Below are positions 54,181 through 64,000 of a stretch of DNA of 64,000 nt, one piece after another; within the stretch, counting starts at the first letter, position 1; each line of letters begins with the position of its first letter. This DNA comes from Enchytraeus crypticus. Lineage: Eukaryota; Annelida; Clitellata; Enchytraeida; Enchytraeidae. Made by a program: the position numbers and the translations under genes. A model generated the notes under the pieces. That model searched no databases. It saw nothing but the letters and a program-made list of their open reading frames with translations, and was not told where the DNA came from. The stretch is taken from NCBI GenBank assembly GCA_905160935.1, contig CAJHZI010000414.1, forward strand, positions 1,301,001 through 1,365,000, in the 5' to 3' direction.

Positions 54181-57100
54181 ATATATATATATGTATGTAA
54201 TGTCCGCTTCTGTACTACAATTTAGTACTATCAGAGACAGGCAGGGATTAGTACCCGTGACCATACTATTACCTGACTACCTGGTAAATGTGTTAGCTGC
54301 TTTTGATTGTTAAACCAGTACGCAGGTAATTTATTTTCATCGACATGCAATGAAAATTGTACTGTATGATAAAAACTTCAGCATGAAAGAAGTACTTAAC
54401 AAAAAACTAATTCGTTAACAGATATATTTCTAATTCACTTGAATCGAAGATTGATGATATGATTATTGGAAAATATCTGCTATCAAGTTCAACTGAGCAC
54501 TTATAACTAGCTACATTAATTGTTCATTTATGCTTAGAATTCATAAAAGCAATGCAGAAAAATTCATTGCTACGCTCATGACGATTGAAAACATTTTTTG
54601 TCCAACAAATCTTAAAAAGAGCGCATGGAAAATTTCACCTTTAAGTTTAACTTCCGAGAGAGTCAGAGAACTTTTGAAGGTCGTGAAATAAGAATGGAAC
54701 TTGATTCACCTATTCCGAACTGTAGAAAACGCTACTCAACACAGGTTAAATATTTAATTCAAGAATTTAAACTTTCTGAAAGATCTTAATTCGAACTGCA
54801 ATTGGTAACTCGGAAATCCAAATATAATTTTAATAGCTGACTTAAAAAATATAATAATAGTATTAACCTTCCTTGAAAGAAGGTCCGGTTTCACAGCTTT
54901 GCTGTGTTATTAATACTATTTTATTATTATTATTTTGTTGGTATTATTATTATTTTATTATTGTTATTATTATTGTGCTTCTTTAAATCGGTGCCCACTC
55001 GGGCCGAGGAATTAGAGGCTACCTTCAAGCAAATAACAATTTATTAATATTAATACATTTTGAGAATGATAACATTAGGGAAAATGGAACTATGCCACCG
55101 AGAGGGTATCTCAAAGATTTTCATCACGTAGCGATGCATGAAATAAAGTCTTAAATTAGCAATGCGCATTTATAGCAAAATTATTTCAGTAATTTTCCGA
55201 ACATAAAGACCGCGTGAAGTCTCAATTAAGCGCAGCTCTTAGAGAACAGGAAGCTGTTTAGGAATAGCAGGAGAAAAAAATCTTATCTTCCTAAGATAAA
55301 TTCAATTCGAGTTAAAGTAAGAAGAAATTGATTGCCCTGCTAATACAATTTAATTCTGAATTGCGGCATGCGTGGAGCAGTAAAATGGGCGTAGGTATCA
55401 GCGCTCCTCCTGGAAAATATAAATCTAACTCTTGCTACAATTTCAATAATATTTTCATTGCTATCATATACGTGAAAATATGTATTCATCAATTACATGT
55501 TTTGTAATGAATGCAGTCATGTAATGTAATGTTCACATTTTTTACCCCGCCTTTAATCTAGAGTCCCGTGTCAACTTTTCAGCTGGCCCCTATCTGTGGA
55601 AGTTTGGTTACAACCCCTACACGCGCTTTAATTTTAGTGCAGGCAAAATTGTTTAAAGAATTATAACAATTTAACTGATGTAATTGCCATCGTCTTATAT
55701 AGAAACGATTACTCAAGTTGTCGGCGTTTAGGACTTGCTAGTGACTCTAATCTAGCTATTCCTTCAGTAGAATCTGTAAATATAACTTTAAAGTCAGTTC
55801 CCTCATCACAAAGGTACTAAGTGAAGGGATTTCAATTTCGGTATCTCAGTATTTCAATCACTGCGCTGAGCAGAGATTTGTAGCATTAATCCTATACTCA
55901 TACAAGGGAAAAGTAAGAACTTAATGCTCCGAATAATTAGAAATGAGAAAGTACTGCTTGTGAATAATTATATATGAGAATGTATGAAACTCTTCATTCC
56001 TGCAAGAAGTTCATGAGTGACGTAGGTTGCATATTGAAGAGCAGTAAAAAAAGAATAGTGTACATGTTGAATAGAATAGAATTGACTAGAATATAATAGA
56101 AAAGAACAGAAAAGAATAGAATAGAATGGAATGGAATAGAATCGAATAGAATAGAATAGCATAGAATAGAATAGAATAAAATAGAATAGAATAGAATAGT
56201 CGATATAGGAAGGTAGCTAATTAAAAACATCATTGAAAATATCTATAGATAATAAAGCCACATCGTGAGATGGAAAAAATCATAGACTAAGAACTAGACT
56301 CAAAAGATCAAGGCTGCTAATAGACATGAATGCTTGTTCATTACGTGGCCCTAAAATTGAAACTGATTTCCGGTCGCCATTATGCTAATATGACATCTAA
56401 TTTGATCTTGTAAAATTTTTCAGTAGACGTAAAAATTAGTGCCGCAATGGAATTGTTTAGTAGTTTTAACACTAAATGAGTTTAGCAGAGGCATATATAT
56501 TTTGAGCATTTTATGATTTACAGAACACAAAATGGTTTTTATCATATAGGCAAATTAAAGTTGTCTTTGCGATAGTATTAACTATAGGCTATATGTCACA
56601 AATTATTTATCAGTAGGCCTAATAAGCGCAATAACAATGGCTGTAGGCTATGACTAAAAGTTAATATCTTATAACAACCGAAATATGTTGGCAGTGTGCA
56701 ACGAAATCAACGCTAAAGCGATTTTGGACACAAAATAGTATTTAAAATTAAAACCCTTTAAACTATATTTTGCATTGTTTGGTACATAAATAATTGCATG
56801 TAGTATTAGGACCTACGTGGACAGTGGGAGCACTAAGCGTTTACTTTTAGGCCGAATGTTCAATGTTACTAAATGTAGAAAGCTAAAAATATCCGATTAG
56901 GTGTATATCACTCATAATGGATATTGCAGTGTTCCATCCATTAATTTCTTATTTATCATAATTTTGGAAGTGAATAATTGAAATTTTTATATCGTGAACT
57001 GATCTTAATGTAATTTTCTTTAAATGCTAAAATTCTTGAGACTTAAAAAGCTCTCTTATATCTTCCTACCGGCTTTACCGTTTGTTTCTCATGGTTTAGA

Positions 57101-57914
57101 TTTAGTTACAGATGACTGTAGCACTCTCTATACGCCTCCTTACTCGTATTATTATTAATGTTTGGTATGGCCTTATGGGATTCAATATTCATGTACAGGC
57201 GTTTCGATTTATTTTATGTTTCGTTTCACTATACTGGCAACATGCTTTGACAAAATCAACCAATCACGAAACGTTTTATAAACGAATCCTCTGCCGCTAT
57301 CACCCTATCAACTATTGATGTTATTGACAACCGAGCGCCACAATCTTTTATTATCGTTCACTGATATTAATGGTAAATTAAAGTCAAAGATTTAATTTTT
57401 CGTTTTACTCTTAATTACCGAATGAAAAGTTGGCATTTAGTTGCGCTCTCTTATACAGTTGCGAGATGGAAGATTTATAGTGATTTCTGTAGTCGATTAA
57501 ATTCAGTTAGGAGCAATTTTAATATAATTCTTTTTATAAGTGTGAGAAGTTGAGTTCAAGCAGGCAACTGAAAACAACTTTGTCTAATTATTTAATAATA
57601 GACTTAATTTATCGAAAGGAGATACTTAATTATGTTATGTAAGAAATCGTTACAGTTTTACGATGTGTCACCCATAGATATGTTTGCATCGATAAAATAA
57701 TGTTAGTGTTGCGCTATTGATATAGTCCAATCATAAATATTTTATGTAGCCAAAAGCAAAGAGTGGATATTTATATATCTATGCATCGTGTTGAGAATCG
57801 TCTACAGTTGGGCGTTATCAGGGTTGTGCATATTCTTGCTGGTTGACTTCATTATGTATAAAATGGTCCATTAAATGACTGACTATCTTTTGCACACTCT
57901 TATTGGCTTATATA
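54181..57914. other. Intergenic, simple repeats only
   Basis: (ATT)n-like tract at about 54910-54975 and a pentamer (AATAG)n tract at about 56065-56200, which creates the Tyr/Ser/Phe frames on the minus strand (55968-56233). The 68-codon frame at 57112-57318 (+) is unrecognised. Confidence 0.5.
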
Positions 57915-58198
57915 TACTATAAAAAAGTAAATGCGCATTGTAGTGAAATAATAAACTATATTGTTTATATATATCACTTTTAATACCACATGTTTGCAGC
58001 TTTAGTCAATTTTAATCCATTTTCCTTATAACCAGTCCAGTGAATGTCCGAGATTTTACTATCAGATCAGTATGGCTGGGATTCGAACCCACGAGGGTTA
58101 ATTCACTTCAGTCAATTCATTTCAGGTCAGTTCAATTCACCTCAGGATCTGTCATTTACAACTTCATGACGTTACTCCCAATAGCGTTTTAAAGAATG
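57915..58198 (-). mobile_element. SINE-F copy (tRNA-like)
   Basis: It matches the copy at 41775-42026 along its length ('gcattgtagtgaaataataa', 'accacatgtttgcagc', 'aatccattttccttataacc', 'ggctgggattcgaacccacg'). An internal 'tcagttcaattcacttcag'-type duplication lengthens the tRNA-like part. Confidence 0.75.
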
Positions 58199-59721
58199 TC
58201 TCATTCTAAAGATAAGTTTGCAAAGCATTTATAAAAATAATGTTTATAATAGTATAATTTTCCAAAAACCGCAATTGATACGCTACAATGAACTCCTAAA
58301 TCTTCATGTATGCTTGATATAAATTGCTGATATATTTAAAGTTGCACTGGTATGGCATTAACTATGTAGCATCTAAACTGTTATGCTGATTGTGGCCTTG
58401 TCTGTAAGGCTGGCTGTGGCATTAAATGGTTTTAGAAAGATATTTTGCTTAAACCATTATTGTGTAGTGTACTAAATTATTATATAATTATGCCATACTA
58501 TAGTGCTCTCAACAAGACTATCATTACTAATTCTTGGATTGATCAATAGTCTTCATTCCCCCTTTGTATAAATTTGTAATTATACATAATATTTACATAA
58601 TTCGTAATTTTTTCTTATTTGTGATTATCAATATTTGTGCATTCTTAAAATGCTTATTGTACTCATACATATTCTTAGATATGCATATTTCTTAATAATA
58701 TGATATACCTATGCCTGAGATTTTAATTCTAATAATCAAATATACCAGGATTCTTTTCCAAATGGTTGATAGTGACATGATAGTGATAAGGTGCTGTTTT
58801 AAAAATTCTGATTATTCAGGTAGTACTATAGTAATGCACCAACTGCATGACCTAATTGACGAATAAGATTTTCAAAATGGCACTTTACCCCTATCATGTC
58901 ATTATCTACCATTAGGAATCCTAGTCATAGAAGAATAAAGTAGGATTGTTTACTTAACCTTCTCTGTTAATATGCATCTGGCGGGAAACTTATTTGTTCA
59001 TTATAATAATTTAGTTTATTACTGCTTCCAGGTATGCAATACACTATAAGTCAATATCGACTCAGAAATGCCCTTCGATCATCATGTTTTTCTGGAAAAT
59101 TCAAATTTTGATGTGTCTGAAATACGAATCAGTCTTGTAGAAGACATATACCAGTTGCTTAGATGGCAGCAAGCTTATCTGATAAGCTGGATGTCATTGA
59201 TTCAAATTCAAGTCGAACCTACTCTAGCAGTAGATTTTTGATGCGAATTAGATGCTATATCATGCTAGGAAAATTTTATTAGTTCATTTCAATAAGTGAA
59301 AAATGTCTTACGCGCTAAGAAAAGAGTTTAATTTCGTTGCATGAGTACCTTAGATTTGTACTTATAAACTTATATGTTTGACTATTCTTAATATTCAACA
59401 TTATAATATATAATATTTCTAAAAGCCACCTTCTACATCTTGGCCTGTCTTATACAAAATTTTGCTGATTTTGAGGTACATTAAGAGTGATCTCGAAGAT
59501 GAATGCAATCATCGAGTTGTTCACAATTTTTACAGATGCGGATGTTACGATGTAGTATTTATTTGGCAAAGAACAAGAAGTTGAAATCGGTTTTTTGTTG
59601 CCAGTACTTGAAAAGGTTATTATTTTAAAAATTGTGTTATTCTCAAAGAAATTTCTAAGGATATTATGAAAAAATGTTTTTGTAATTCTGCCAACTGCAT
59701 CGCGGCACCCAACCTAATCGT
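58199..59721. other. Intergenic, no gene seen
   Basis: AT-rich. An isolated tRNA-like phrase near 59165-59215 is not convincing. Confidence 0.5.
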
Positions 59722-59722
59722 T

Positions 59723-59821
59723 TTGACACCTCAAGGTACTTTGGCACCTAGGTTGGGAACCGCTGGACTAGTAGAGTCCAGCGGTTCCCAACCTAGGTGC
59801 CAAAGTACCTTGAGGTGTCAA
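59723..59821. repeat. Perfect palindrome with 47-bp arms, hAT-like ends facing each other
   Basis: Arms 59723-59769 and 59775-59821 are perfect reverse complements around the loop agtag. The right arm contains CAGCGGTTCCCAACC, which resembles a hAT-superfamily terminal inverted repeat; the left arm contains its complement. In a normal element CAG marks the outer ends, so here two ends point at each other across 13 bp (gactagtagagtc). The frame at 59666-59881 crosses it and is not a gene. Confidence 0.9.
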
Positions 59822-60705
59822 TCAGTCTTTTATAAATCTTACTCGGCTTCCAAATGGCATAACTCTCTCTTTTGTGCCTAAAGGCACTCTCAGCGACGGG
59901 TGAAACTCGCTACAATGCTAGATTTAATATTACATGTAATACGAAGAGTAAGGGTTTGGCGTTCATTTCTTATTCCAAAGGTGATGTAAGAGACATTTCT
60001 GCAGCATACTCAACTGACTGCTATACAGAGCTTAAATGCTCAATCAAGGGCTCAGCTGTGCAGAACGATTCAAATTGAGGTCATTATATATAGGTCACTG
60101 TATATGGGTCACTATACTTAGGTTATATTGAAATGAGGTGAAATATTACTGTATATATAGAGAATACTGAAACAGTTGCTGACTGATGTGACAACGCTAA
60201 CTTAGACGTATCTCTGCCTTAATATTATTTCGCTCATTGCTGGATCATTTTCACGATCCTTCTTCGAGTGTCATTGAAATTATTTTGTGATTAAATCAAT
60301 CAATTGGGATTAATCTGAGTAAGTTCACTAATGTAGATGATAACAAACAGTGTTTATGTGATTATTTCAAAACTATCCTTGAACCTCCTAAACGAATAAA
60401 TGGTGAATTGTCTAGTTGTAGACTTATGCTGGTAATCTCTGATCACTTTAAATCTATGCTTAAAAGTATAGTTAGGCATTCTATCTAACAATTAAGTGTA
60501 TGCACTAATAGGCAGATGATTATGGTTGTCGTAGATTTGATTTTGTTGCACTAGCAATTCTTTCGTATCCATATAGCCGAGCCGGTGGCTTGTTGACATG
60601 CTGTTCCATAGCTAATGTGTAGGTTGCATCTTCACTTTTTTGAATCTTTACTTTGGCCGCAATTGTTGTAAAGTATAGTGATGCTTTTCATGGTCTCACT
60701 CTAAA
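59822..60705. other. Intergenic, no gene seen
   Basis: The 68-codon frame at 59872-60078 (+) (containing FISYSKGDVRDISAAYSTD) is unrecognised. If it belongs to a hAT-like element joined to the palindrome, it is too short to tell. Confidence 0.4.
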
Positions 60706-60970
60706 TTAACTGCCTACTGGCAGGTCCATGGTATAAAACGCCTTCACTCTTCTCTGTCTTTCGTTTTCTTCTTCATGTCCAGATAGTTGAAACAAGTGGA
60801 TCTTTAAATCTTCTAACATTCGCAATCTTGGTCTGACTCTGCTTTCTTTCTTTCCATTCTGCCTTCTATGAACTCCTTTAGTAAACTCTATCCCATTTGA
60901 ATGTGTTCTATGAACTTTTTTCCAATTCTTCTTCCTAATTTTTATTGCATGATTTACTCTGTTAAACATT
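60706..60970 (-). mobile_element. LINE-D 3' end
   Basis: The minus-strand frame reads KEFHRRQ-like and VRPRLRMLEDLKIH phrases, with GHEEENERQRRVKAFYTMDL at the end, matching the LINE-D C-terminus. The tail 'accatggacctgccagtagg' runs into 'cagttaatttagag'. Only the C-terminal about 90 codons remain. Confidence 0.78.
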
Positions 60971-62145
60971 AAATGCAGGGTTCAAATCCAGAGCTGACTT
61001 GGTTGTTTCCTGCTGCTATTGATCTTACAAAAAATAAAATATTACAAAATCTTAAAACATATGTTAACCTTGGTTTTAGCTTTGACTTTTTACAGCTCAA
61101 TATGATCTAACTTTAATTAATTTGACTCTGATTTTGTTCGCTAGTAGATTGAGAGGACTCACCAATTACTAAGTGCCAGTTTATTTTAATCACCTTTTGC
61201 TCAATGCGTGGTATCTAAATAATAATCTTACACACTAATCTGAAGTCTGATATATTTGATCTTATTGGTTCGTTTCATAAATATCTTCATCGCCTTGTAG
61301 TCTTTCGGAGTTGCGATCTGCTCCGAGTCTGAGCTACTCTCGATGAGATTTCTTCTAAATGGGAGCTTTGTAGCTACCACCTCCGAAAAGATGCCCGTTT
61401 GAAACTGTCTGCGTTAAGCAATAAATATACTTGTATATTGCATATCGACTTGCGGTCCTAATTAGTCAGTAGCAATTATGGCTGGTAGATATTAGCTCTA
61501 TAGTCACTATTGATAGCTAGATGCTTAATAAGAACTTCCAAACATCAGCTAGATTTTATTGTCAGTACTTGATTGTCTAGAGTCCAAACTCTGAACTGAG
61601 GCCTGCGCATAATTAAAGAATCTACTGCCTACGTATTAGGCTATTTATTTTTTCATTGAACAGCTAACGAAGTATTGAAAATATAAAAAATCTCTATACG
61701 TGCAATCAATCAATTTCTATGCATGCTACGTCTTGTAAATTTTCAAACAAACGGTATTTCTTTCGAAATCGAATGGATCTAATAGTGTGGGAGACACCTG
61801 GCACGGAGGGGGGGGGGGCACAATATAGAGGTTTTCTATTTTTATGTAAATAATTTGATAAGCAACTTGTATAAAATTCCTAACGTATAGTCCAGACTCT
61901 ATATAATCTTCATTTCGGTTATATTAGTCAACGTAAAAGTCATTACGATTTTATCGTCTATCTGATTAGGTCGTTTCCTGTATTGATCCAGATTATAAAC
62001 TATGATTGTGAATCCTGGACCTGTCATTTGATTATGCCATGAAGAGACTATAGAATATTGCTCTGTTAATTTTCATACATATATTAACAAATGATTACGA
62101 TTTTCTATTCAGTCTAAACATTCGCTAGTGTATTATAATGACGTA
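60971..62145. other. Intergenic, no gene seen
   Basis: AT-rich, with a G-run of 9-10 near 61809. No element recognised. Confidence 0.5.
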
Positions 62146-62160
62146 GAATTGCTTGTAGTT

Positions 62161-62436
62161 TCCCCGTGTTGTGTCCGGATTGTTTGAAGAATTGATCAAC
62201 CGATGACTGCATGTGTCGTTGAAGGCGACTGAAGCACTAAGATCCAAACCAACGTCAGAAAGGGCATTCGGCTGATGAGCGCCCCGGCTCCTGAAATTGC
62301 TTCAAAAATTTAAACGAATGGAAAAGTCTCAAATAAGGGAATGGCTGGTGGTGTGGTGTAGGACAGAGAGGATTTGAGACAGTCTATTTGTATCCCAACC
62401 CTAGTGAAACTGGGATTCAAGGGAAGATCATGATGA
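62161..62436 (+). mobile_element. SINE-B copy with target-site duplication
   Basis: Flanked by 'gaattgcttgtagtt' (62146-62160) and 'gaactgcttgtagtt' (62437-62451), 14 of 15 identical. Head 'tccccgtgttgtgtccgg', 'catgtgtcgttgaaggcgac'; body 'ccaaaccaacgtcagaaagg', 'gcattcggctgatgagcgcc'; tail 'aaactgggattcaagggaag' with a GAT-type end. An extra 'ggtggtgtggtgtaggacag' segment lies before the tail. Confidence 0.9.
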
Positions 62437-63301
62437 GAACTGCTTGTAGTTGTGTATTTACTAGAGATGGGAATTTTATGAATTTCCAGAGTTCGGGTTC
62501 GATTCGGTTCGGTGAAAATTAAAGTTCGGTTCGGTTCGGGTTCGGTTAGCAGTTGGCAATTTGAGAGCTCGGTTCGGTTTGTTGAAAATGAAAGTTCGGT
62601 TCGGTTCGGGTTCGGTTAGAACAAGAGTTCGGTTCGGGTTCGGCTTGCTTTCCACCTCACAAGAGTTCGATTCGAGTTCGAAATGGTTTGGATAATGTTG
62701 CAATTATTTAACATTACCTATAAAGTTGTAATAAACAAGGTTAAGATAAACATGTTTAAAATGGATTTTGGTAAATGTACTTAAAAACAATACATGAAGT
62801 CATATTAACTGCCACAATTTACCCCCGAGTAAAAATATGACAATGAAAAAAGAAAGGTAGTCTTTATTCCTGTGCATTTTTAAAAATATTATAAGTTAAT
62901 CGCCAAAGGTTCATAAAATACATATTCAGCTTTCTTACTGTATCTGAAATATTCTCTTTGATTTTAACCAGCAAATAGAATGCCGCATCAATTAAAAAAT
63001 AAATTTTGTCATTATGCCTAAACTTTTATAATCAAGCGGAATAGTCTTGGCTAAAATTTGATACAATCTTTCAAAGACAAAATGCAATTTATCAACATAA
63101 AAATGTCAAATAAGGATGATTTGGTAAACACCTGTGTACTTCCACAGAAATGTGATCAATATAGAATATTTTCTATCAATTGAACCAGTAATAAAATTCA
63201 TAATTACCTTAAGGTTTAAAATTAGAAACTCAGGTAAATTACGAAATTACGAAAATAGCGAAGAAAACTTAATGCATTAATATGGTGCAAAATTATTTGC
63301 T

Positions 63302-63303
<2 letters not shown>

Positions 63304-63358
<55 letters not shown>
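63304..63358. repeat. (AT)n microsatellite
   Basis: Pure AT dinucleotide run; the Ile-Tyr part of the frame 63282-63593 (+) comes from it. Confidence 0.95.
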
Positions 63359-63359
<1 letters not shown>

Positions 63360-63573
63360 GGGAAACATATTTATGGGACTCCGCAAGAAACGGCTTCAAA
63401 ATTTAAATTTTACCGCTGTGAAGGCGGTAACGGATGCCTTTTTAGGAACGGTATGGAATCAGAGAAAATATTTTCCTCCGCGCCACTCACTACGATTAAC
63501 TTAAAGCATTGGAATTATTTATTTGTGTGTATAATATCGCTATGTATGAGATGTATGAGCCATTATGCTTTAA

Positions 63574-63948
63574 TTACGCTAAGAAAAAAGTAAACGCATC
63601 TTTACTTTTTATGTCAACTTTTATAATCTGAAATTCAGTCGTACCGGATGAGAATCGGTACGAATAATCGGTCGTATCTGAAATAACTGTGATCTTTGTA
63701 ACGCTATCTGTTGTTAATTTTAAAGTTGTATTGGAAACAGCCTTACCTGAATATATGCTGTTAGGTACTGTAAGACTTGTAAATGCAAAACTATTGTATG
63801 TATCTGTATTGTTCTTACTATCTTTACATAATGTCAAACATTTTCCATAATATTTTAATGCAGCCTTTGAAATATAACTTAAAAGAAAAGTGTACCTTTC
63901 TCCTGAAGCTGTCGAGGGAGAGAGGATCTTCGGTTCGGTTTGGACCAA
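63574..63948 (-). CDS. Unrecognised 124-codon frame
   Basis: Ser/Thr-rich (TNTLKLTTDSV-like stretches, ending IKSKDAFTFFLA), with fewer compositional oddities than neighbouring chance frames. No domain, signal peptide or membrane segment recognised. It lies inside the candidate hAT-like element and overlaps its second ttcgg block at the 5' side. It may be a chance frame, a captured exon or a decayed element gene. Confidence 0.2.
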   Translation of the reverse strand: MVQTEPKILSPSTASGERYTFLLSYISKAALKYYGKCLTLCKDSKNNTDTYNSFAFTSLTVPNSIYSGKAVSNTTLKLTTDSVTKITVISDTTDYSYRFSSGTTEFQIIKVDIKSKDAFTFFLA

Positions 63949-64000
63949 GTCAGAGTTCGAGTTCGTTCGGGTTCGGCCAGAATCTGGGTTCGAGTTCGTT

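Larger units (their letters stand above)
62462..64000. mobile_element. Candidate hAT(Ac)-like element, right end outside window
   Basis: TAGAGATGGGAA at 62462 resembles Ac-type hAT ends. A dense block of 'ggttcggttcggg' repeats follows (62491-62650), and the same vocabulary reappears at 63929-64000, as expected for subterminal repeats. The interval holds AT-rich sequence and an (AT)n run (63304-63358). No transposase motif was seen. Only one end is visible, so no target-site duplication can be tested. Confidence 0.4.

Noticed and set aside
57112..57318. 68-codon frame with hydrophobic stretches
   Set aside because: Chance-level length in AT-rich DNA, with no domain and no splice partner.
59723..59821. 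microRNA precursor
   Set aside because: Perfect 47-bp pairing with a 5-nt loop lacks the bulges and loop of a microRNA hairpin, and the arms match transposon-end vocabulary.

Overview
The window is nuclear DNA of an AT-rich, intron-bearing animal genome. Two protein-coding genes are clearly supported, on opposite strands with 3' ends facing each other. The rest is introns and intergenic DNA full of short retroposons, LINE remnants, DNA-transposon remnants, minisatellites and microsatellites. The synaptotagmin gene has a cytoplasmic juxtamembrane segment (KKGLKGAVD, then an acidic VQPDLEELE stretch) that I associate with molluscs and other lophotrochozoans. A lophotrochozoan, probably a mollusc, is therefore my best guess, but it is an inference from memory and not a search result.

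Gene 1 (+ strand, 21880-32379) encodes a rhodopsin-family receptor of the NPY/NPF/sNPF/PrRP-receptor group, 472 residues from two coding exons. A 9.1 kb intron separates them after TM4. Gene 2 (- strand, 48115 down to 39594) encodes synaptotagmin-1, 434 residues from eight coding exons. All ten calcium-binding aspartates of its two C2 domains are present. Both genes look intact. They may act at different levels of the same nervous system (neuropeptide reception; calcium-triggered vesicle fusion), but nothing in the sequence shows a functional link beyond adjacency.

Layout: 1-903 is a Tc1/mariner-type remnant. 1450-2240 is a tandem array whose every unit can fold into a hairpin. 2.2-21 kb is intergenic, with SINE and LINE fragments. 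21170-21770 is a 21-bp satellite ending about 90 bp before receptor exon 1. The receptor intron holds long purine and pyrimidine tracts, a SINE, a 17-bp minisatellite, an 850-bp palindrome and a LINE tail. 32.4-39.6 kb separates the two genes. The synaptotagmin introns hold a frameshifted LINE reverse transcriptase, several SINEs and minisatellites. 48-64 kb has no recognisable gene, but contains a CAG-rich block, a 47-bp perfect palindrome built from hAT-like ends, and the start of a probable hAT-Ac-like element that runs off the window.

The repeats form families, named here for cross-reference. SINE-A and SINE-B share a 5' head but have different tails. SINE-A's tail matches the 3' end of the LINE-D family. 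SINE-E and SINE-F have a tRNA-like B box. Family C is a short repeat, two copies of which are identical over 120 bp.
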